Of a stretch of 64,000 bases of DNA, positions 59,400 through 64,000 are shown in pieces (position 1 is the first letter of the stretch; each line of letters begins with the position of its first letter). The notes beneath the pieces were generated by a model. That model had not been told where the DNA came from, searched no databases, and worked only from the letters and a program-made list of their open reading frames with translations. Source of the stretch: Trebonia sp964581815 (GTDB taxonomy: Bacteria; Actinomycetota; Actinomycetes; Streptosporangiales; Streptosporangiaceae); the NCBI GenBank assembly GCA_964581815.1, contig CAZORE010000029.1:1-64000 (forward strand), read 5' to 3'. The position numbers and the translations under genes were made by a program.

Positions 59400-59870
59400 G
59401 TGACCCAGCTCAGCTCAGGCCGCCTGCGGACCGCCACGGCCGCGGACGGCCCCCAGCTCCTGCACCTGTGGGCGCTGCTGTTCGACGAGGACGCCACCAC
59501 GCCGGGGGGACCGTGGAAGGACCACGCACGCGAGTGGTTCACCCGCTATGTCGACGATGCCCGCAGCGCCAGGTTCCCGGCGATCGACGTTGCCGGCGAT
59601 CTCGTGGCCACGGCCATCGGCACCCTGGAGATCGGCGTCCCCAGCCCTCAGTGCGTCAGGGGACGCACCGTGCGCCTCGCGAACGTCATCACCCTGCCCG
59701 GGCACCGCGGCCAGGGACACGCGACGATGCTCGTGCTCGACGTCGTGGCCTGGGCCCGGTCGATCGCCGCCGACCGCGTCGACCTGAGCGCCACGCCCGT
59801 CGGCCAGCGCGTCTACGAGAAGCTCGGCTTCACGGTGACCTCTGCCCCGCGCATGAAACTCGTCCTCTGA
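59400..59870 (+). CDS. GNAT-family N-acetyltransferase
   Basis: Starts at GTG 59400 behind GGCGGA, 156 residues. The acetyl-CoA-binding motif is LPGHRGQGHATMLV, followed by a C-terminal strand-helix VGQRVYEKLGFTV. Substrate unknown. The frame runs upstream to 59220 antisense to the HD gene edge and is not real there. Confidence 0.88.
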   Translation: MTQLSSGRLRTATAADGPQLLHLWALLFDEDATTPGGPWKDHAREWFTRYVDDARSARFPAIDVAGDLVATAIGTLEIGVPSPQCVRGRTVRLANVITLPGHRGQGHATMLVLDVVAWARSIAADRVDLSATPVGQRVYEKLGFTVTSAPRMKLVL

Positions 59871-59900
59871 GGTTCCCGGCGCGGTGTGACGGGGTGGACG

Positions 59901-60947
59901 CTAGGGCGCGGGAAAGCCGCTGACGGCACGGCTGAGGGCGTCCTGGGCCTGCTGCCACAGGTCCCGGACCAGGTCCGCGGCGGGGACCGCGGCGGTCAGC
60001 GGGTAGGCCTGCCCGGCCCACAGGTTCACGTAGTCGGCGAGGCCCGCCTGGCGGGCCTCCTTGCGCATCGGCGAGGTCAGGTAATGCACCTCGGGATAGG
60101 CGGCCGGGGCGGATTGCGAGTGGGCGCGCAGGAAGCCGTTCTCGATCCCGCGCGCCGTCCGGCCGCTGAACGCCCGGGTGAGCCGGGTCGGTGCGCCTTC
60201 GCGCAGCGCGTCCCGGTGCACTCGCGCGGTGCCCGCCTCCGGGCAGCCGAGGAACGCCGTGCCGAGGGCGGCGGCCCGGGCGCCCAGGCACAGCACCGCG
60301 GCGATCGCGCTGCCCGTCGCGATGCCGCCGGCCGCCACGACGGGCGTGGCCAGGCGCGCGGTGATGAGCTGAAGCAGCGCGATCAGCCCGACCGCCTCCT
60401 CGGGAGCGTCACCCGGGCCGCCCCGGTGCCCGCCCGCCTCGTATCCCTGCACGACCAGCACGTCCGCGCCCGCCGCGGCCGCGCGGCGCGCCTCGTCCAG
60501 GCTGGTCACCGTCACCCAGACCTCCGAGCCCCTGGCGCGCAGGCCCTCGGTCACGTCCTCACCCGGGATACCGAACGTGAACGACACCACGTCCACCGGG
60601 TCACCGGTGAGGTACTCGATCTTGGCATCCCAGTCGTCATCGTCGTGCCGCGCCTCGCCGAGCCGGGCGCCGACGCCGGACACGTCGGGCTCGATCTCCG
60701 CCGCGAACTCACGCACCCGGGCGGCGTCCCCGGCCGGGCCGGGAACGAACAGGTTCACGCCGAACGGCCCGCTGGTGAGCTCGGCCAGCCGGCGGCGCCG
60801 GTCCGTCAGCTCGGCGGCGGACAGGTAGCCGGCGGCGAGGAAGCCGAGCCCGCCCGCGTTGCTCACCGCGGCGGCCAGCTCCGGCGTGGACGGGCCGCCC
60901 GCGAGCGGGGCCAGCACCAGCGGGATCTCGCAGCTATCCAGGATCAT
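59901..60947 (-). CDS. Nitronate monooxygenase-like flavoprotein
   Basis: The start is at ATG 60947 (AGGATGGGGG just before). The 348-residue TIM barrel has PLVLAPLAGGPSTPELAAAV, AGGIATGSAIAAVLCLGARA and VVQGYEAGGHRGG, the FMN-binding and active-site pieces of the 2-nitropropane dioxygenase family. It is not MftD (an L-lactate dehydrogenase-type enzyme). Cytoplasmic. Confidence 0.9.
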   Translation of the reverse strand: MILDSCEIPLVLAPLAGGPSTPELAAAVSNAGGLGFLAAGYLSAAELTDRRRRLAELTSGPFGVNLFVPGPAGDAARVREFAAEIEPDVSGVGARLGEARHDDDDWDAKIEYLTGDPVDVVSFTFGIPGEDVTEGLRARGSEVWVTVTSLDEARRAAAAGADVLVVQGYEAGGHRGGPGDAPEEAVGLIALLQLITARLATPVVAAGGIATGSAIAAVLCLGARAAALGTAFLGCPEAGTARVHRDALREGAPTRLTRAFSGRTARGIENGFLRAHSQSAPAAYPEVHYLTSPMRKEARQAGLADYVNLWAGQAYPLTAAVPAADLVRDLWQQAQDALSRAVSGFPAP

Positions 60948-61098
60948 GCCCCCATCCTGCACCCGCACGGCAGGCGCACGCTGTGGCCCCGGTCACGGGC
61001 TGACTTGGCAAACCGTGGAAAGGCATGACGTCCCGGGCGCTGGGCACGGCGGCGCGCGGGAGTCATCGCTGATGTCATTCGCGCCTTAGCATTGGCGG

Positions 61099-61887
61099 AT
61101 GCCCGCCGACCGCCAGCCCGGATTCAGGCTCGCCGCCGCGCACTGGCCGGATGTCGAAACAGGGGCGCGGCGTCTGCTCGTGGTGCCAGTGGGATCGCTT
61201 GAGCAGCACGGGGCGCACCTGCCGCTTGACACCGACACCCGCATCGCCGCCGCCGTGGCGGAGCGCGCCTGCGCCGTGCTGGCCGCGGCGGGGCGCGCGG
61301 GCGTGGGGCTCGCGCCGGCGATTCCGATCGGAGCGAGCGGCGAGCACGCGGACTTCCCTGGCACGCTGTCGATCGGGCATGTCGCGCTGTCGGCGATGCT
61401 GGTCGAGCTCGGCCGACATGCCTCGCTCCACTGGCCGGCGCTGCTGCTGGTCAACGGCCACGGCGGCAACGCGGGCGCGATCGGGGGCGCTCTCAGCACG
61501 CTGCGCGCGGAGGGACGCGACTGTCACGTGTGGCATGCCGGGGTACGGCCGGCGATGCTGGCGACCCTGCGACCGGGCAGCGGGACCAACACGGCCGGCG
61601 CACCCGCCGCGGCGCCCGACGCGCACGCGGGCCGCGTGGAGACGTCGATCATGCTCGCGCTCGCCCCGGAAGACGTCCGGCTCGACGCCGCCGTGGCCGG
61701 CGAGACCCGGCCGCTGCCCGAGATCATGGCCGGCCTGCGCGCGCACGGCGTCCGGCGGGTCAGCCCGAACGGAGTGCTCGGCGACCCGGCCGGCGCGTCC
61801 GCCGCCGAGGGCGCCGCCCTGCTCGGCCTGCTGGTCGCGGACCTGGGAGCGATGATTGACCGGCTGGCCGGCGAGCGAGGCGCGTGA
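61099..61887 (+). CDS. mftE: Mycofactocin system creatininase-family peptidase MftE
   Basis: The 262-residue protein has the creatininase metal motif VPVGSLEQHGAHLPLDTDT (Glu35, His37, Asp44/46) and VNGHGGNAGAIGGAL near residue 123. It resembles MftE, the peptidase that releases the cyclised Val-Tyr unit from MftA. It lies about 16 kb from mftABC, although these are usually together. Generic creatininase is the fallback name. Confidence 0.8.
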   Translation: MPADRQPGFRLAAAHWPDVETGARRLLVVPVGSLEQHGAHLPLDTDTRIAAAVAERACAVLAAAGRAGVGLAPAIPIGASGEHADFPGTLSIGHVALSAMLVELGRHASLHWPALLLVNGHGGNAGAIGGALSTLRAEGRDCHVWHAGVRPAMLATLRPGSGTNTAGAPAAAPDAHAGRVETSIMLALAPEDVRLDAAVAGETRPLPEIMAGLRAHGVRRVSPNGVLGDPAGASAAEGAALLGLLVADLGAMIDRLAGERGA

Positions 61888-62148
61888 TCAGCTGACTGCA
61901 GCCCCGGGTTGGGCGAGGCCCGCTAGTGCGGTCGCGCAGGTGATCACGTTGTCAACGTCCCGCCGGGTCTGCTCGACGTCGTGCTGTACCTCGTACTGGA
62001 TGACTAGGCCGCCGATCGCCGCGACGAGGAAGCGCACCAGCGCGGCCAGGTTGACCGGCGGCGGCACGGCCTCGTGGGCGAGCGCGGAGCGCACCGCCAG
62101 CAGGCCGGGACGGAGCGTCCGTTCGGTCCCATGACCTTGATTCTGGCT
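61888..62148 (-). pseudogene. C-terminal fragment of a TetR-type regulator
   Basis: The minus frame reads LLAVRSALAHEA and NLAALVRFLVAAIGGLVIQY, helices of a TetR ligand domain, then VDNVITCATALAGL near the end. The DNA-binding domain is absent and the frame is limited upstream by the TAA of the next gene. Abuts mftE, stop to stop. Confidence 0.65.
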
Positions 62149-62622
62149 TTAACGGGATCCCGGCCACGGGATGGCGTGGCAGCCGGGAAGCTGGCTGGCC
62201 AGTTCGTTCAAGTCGTCGTCCCTCGCCATCGGCTCTCGGAGCCCGGTGGTGATCCGGACGGCGAGCGGGTCGCAGCCGACATTGGCGAGGTGCTCGCGGA
62301 GCAGGTCAGCTGCCCGCGTGAGTTGTCCTGCGGCCGCGGCGGTGACCACTTCGATGTGATGGCGTTCCCAGTTCATCGGCCGACGGCCGGGATGGCGCCC
62401 TGCCGTGCCGGTGATGGCCGCCAGATCGGCGGCGGCGAGGGCGAAGCCGGGGTCGGCGCTGACGGCGAGGCGCAGGGCCATGGCGGCCCGGTGCGGATCG
62501 GCGGCTCGCTGCGCGCGCCGGTACCACGCGGCCGCCGCAGCGTTGGCGGTGACCACCCGGCCGTGATCCTCGACCGCGGGCCGGACGGCGGACTGATCCT
62601 GGTGGCTCGGCGATGGATGCAT
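62149..62622 (-). CDS. TPR-like helical protein, apparently short
   Basis: The 157-residue product has repeated helix pairs with TPR spacing (AADPHRAAMALRLAVSADPG, then ERHHIEVVTAAAAGQLTRAA and LLREHLANVGCDPLAV). Related actinobacterial TPR proteins are longer, so the C-terminus may be truncated; it ends at TAA directly before the TetR fragment, in the same frame. Not otherwise recognised. Confidence 0.6.
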   Translation of the reverse strand: MHPSPSHQDQSAVRPAVEDHGRVVTANAAAAAWYRRAQRAADPHRAAMALRLAVSADPGFALAAADLAAITGTAGRHPGRRPMNWERHHIEVVTAAAAGQLTRAADLLREHLANVGCDPLAVRITTGLREPMARDDDLNELASQLPGCHAIPWPGSR

Positions 62623-62673
62623 AACGGACAGGTTGCCCGGCCGGGCTGAGCCGGCGCTGACGTGAGGCTGAGG

Positions 62674-64000
62674 TCAGCCGAGGCGGGCGGCGAGCGTGGC
62701 CACGTCTGGCTCGTCGGTCAGCGAGCGGTACGCCGGCCCGCGGGCGCGTCGCCGCGTGAGGGCGACGAAGGCATCGACGTGCTGACGGGTCGGGTCAGCA
62801 ATCGCGTTGACCGCGGCCACGGCGGTCTCGGCCAGGAGCTGGGTGGCCGGGTCTCCGCTGGCCGAGGCCCCTTCGGCGGCGTCAGCGGCGAAGACGGCGG
62901 CGTCTGCGAGGTGGCCGGCGGCAAGCGCCCACCAGGCCAGGCCGGCGAGCACGCGGGGCGGGCCGGCCGGAAGGTCGATGTGCCGGTAGTGACCGGCCGC
63001 CGCGTCGAGCAGGGCCCGGGACCTCGGCAGGTTACCGAGGCGACGGGCGACCGCCGCCTGACCGATCATGGCGTCGGCCGTCACCCACGGGGTGAAGCTG
63101 CACTCGATCGCCTCGGTGTAAAGGCCGTCGGCGGCGGCGTCATCGCCTTGCCTGGCCCGCAGCGCGGCGAGGGCGACCAGGCTGAACGGCACCTGAAGGG
63201 GCTGGCTGGTGGCCCGGCATCGCTCCACCAGCGCTTCGTAGGCCGCCGAGGCTGATTCCAGGTCCCCCCGGGCCTCGGCGATGCTGGCGAGGGCGTTCAG
63301 CGGAGACACGACGACCAAGGCCTCGCCGACGGCGTCGAAGCGTTCCAGGCTCGAGCGGGCGACTGGCTCGGCGTCTTCCAGCCGTCCAAGCGACAGCAGG
63401 TTCCAGGCCACGATCAAGTCGTGCACGGCGAGGAGCCAGCCGTGGCCGACGGGTTCCAGCAGGTTCCGCGCCTCGCCCAGAGCATCGAGTGACCGCTCGA
63501 AATGATGCGCGAACCCCAGCACCGTCGCGCATACCACGAGCGCCTCCGCCAGGTGAACCCGGTCGGCGTGGTCCCTCAGGACGGCTACGGCCTCCTCGCA
63601 CTCGACGACGCCCGCCGCCGGGTCAGTCGACATGCCCACGCAATAGCCGTGCCAGAGCCGCGCGGTCGCTTCCGCTTCGGGCCGGCGCGGCCCTTCGGCG
63701 CCCAGCGCGGCACCGAGCCAGCGGGCGCCTTCGAGGAAGTCGCCGGTGATGAACCACAGCCAGGCCATCCCCGACGACAGCGACAGCGCCGCGTCAGCAT
63801 CGCCGGCGGCGATGTACCAGTCAAGCGCGGCCCGCAGGTTGCCCGACTCCGCGATGAGGCGGTCCCGCCACGTCGACCCGGCAGCGCCACGCAGGCCCTG
63901 GTGGGCCTGCCCGGCCAGCTGCCCGTAGAACGCCCCGTGGCGGGCACGCATGGTGTCAGCTTCGCCGGATTCGGCGAGCCGGCTCCTGCCGTACTGCCAC
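62674..64000 (-). CDS. Large ATPase/TPR regulator, C-terminal part (5' end outside window)
   Basis: The open frame continues to the window edge: WQYGRSRLAESGEADTMRAR precedes the ORF's first ATG (63951), so that ATG is internal. The pattern 'RQYGRERLAESGEA...ARHAAYY' is the linker after the ATPase (NB-ARC-like) domain in LuxR/AfsR-type and adenylate-cyclase-type regulators. The rest is a TPR array (NLRAALDWYIAAGDADAALS, and AYEALVERCRATSQPLQVPF). No HTH is seen at its C-terminus. Confidence 0.8.
   Translation of the reverse strand, partial: WQYGRSRLAESGEADTMRARHGAFYGQLAGQAHQGLRGAAGSTWRDRLIAESGNLRAALDWYIAAGDADAALSLSSGMAWLWFITGDFLEGARWLGAALGAEGPRRPEAEATARLWHGYCVGMSTDPAAGVVECEEAVAVLRDHADRVHLAEALVVCATVLGFAHHFERSLDALGEARNLLEPVGHGWLLAVHDLIVAWNLLSLGRLEDAEPVARSSLERFDAVGEALVVVSPLNALASIAEARGDLESASAAYEALVERCRATSQPLQVPFSLVALAALRARQGDDAAADGLYTEAIECSFTPWVTADAMIGQAAVARRLGNLPRSRALLDAAAGHYRHIDLPAGPPRVLAGLAWWALAAGHLADAAVFAADAAEGASASGDPATQLLAETAVAAVNAIADPTRQHVDAFVALTRRRARGPAYRSLTDEPDVATLAARLG

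Noticed and set aside
59901..60947. Nitronate monooxygenase as a candidate for the missing MftD
   Set aside because: MftD is an L-lactate dehydrogenase-type FMN enzyme; this protein has the NMO-specific motifs instead.
1..64000. tRNA, rRNA or CRISPR arrays
   Set aside because: No T-arm-like GTTCGA sequences in a cloverleaf context and no regularly spaced direct repeats were seen by eye; a covariance search would be needed to be certain.

Overview
The window is very GC-rich, with codons that nearly always end in G or C, many GTG/TTG starts, lipoproteins with Ser/Ala-rich linkers, an F420-type luciferase-like oxidoreductase and a mycofactocin locus. This points to a soil-type filamentous actinobacterium, perhaps Streptosporangiales-like. 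The genus cannot be fixed from sequence alone.

Layout. 1-3 kb: the end of a repeat-rich membrane protein, a serine hydrolase of the class A beta-lactamase fold and a NodB-type polysaccharide deacetylase. 2.9-8.1 kb (minus): a complete Liv-type branched-chain amino acid ABC operon (livK-H-M-G-F) with 1-4 nt gene overlaps. 8.6-12.6 kb (minus): a methyl-cycle cassette of SAM methyltransferase, core (catalytic-half-only) MetE and MetK, closed by a clear intrinsic terminator. 13-19.7 kb (minus): an Opp/Dpp peptide ABC operon followed by a luciferase-like oxidoreductase. 20-25 kb: a DUF1275 membrane protein, a YxjG-type MetE homologue, and a tightly overlapped four-gene operon (UGSC-motif protein, its large partner, a CxxC mini-protein, an SDR). 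A 3' scrap of an alcohol dehydrogenase sits just upstream of that operon. 25.2-28.4 kb: a dehydrogenase, amidohydrolase and PaaX-type regulator operon. 28-33 kb: two unknown genes and molybdate uptake (modA plus a fused modBC).

33-39 kb: a mycofactocin-type alcohol dehydrogenase, a membrane protein, an AhpD-like protein, a LON-domain protein, a 5'-truncated tnpB, and an archaeal-type aspartyl-tRNA synthetase behind a T-box-like leader. 39.7-46 kb: an orphan Liv-type binding protein, OsmC, and the mycofactocin genes mftF-mftC-mftB-mftA (minus), divergent from mftR across two near-identical palindromes. The 35-residue precursor gene mftA ends in IDGMCGVY. 46-49.8 kb: small unknown genes, a VOC protein, a PLP decarboxylase-like enzyme and an SDR. 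49.9-50.4 kb: gene debris (the tail of an HNH/13E12 protein and the N-terminal domain of Mrr). 50.8-53.8 kb: a CMD-family protein, a second mycofactocin-type alcohol dehydrogenase and a cytochrome P450. 54-64 kb: assorted small enzymes, mftE well away from the other mft genes, a TetR fragment, and the C-terminal part of a large ATPase/TPR regulator cut by the window edge.

How the genes work together: mftABCF, mftR and mftE make and control the redox cofactor mycofactocin. The two NDMA-type alcohol dehydrogenases are the expected users of it, and a third is left only as a fragment beside the UGSC operon. mftD and mftG were not found in this window. The most unusual items are the UGSC operon with its dehydrogenase scar, a palindromic element inserted in frame in mftF that shares a box and exact spacing with an intergenic element at 39 kb, the T-box-controlled second AspRS with an altered motif 3, and the twin candidate MftR operators.
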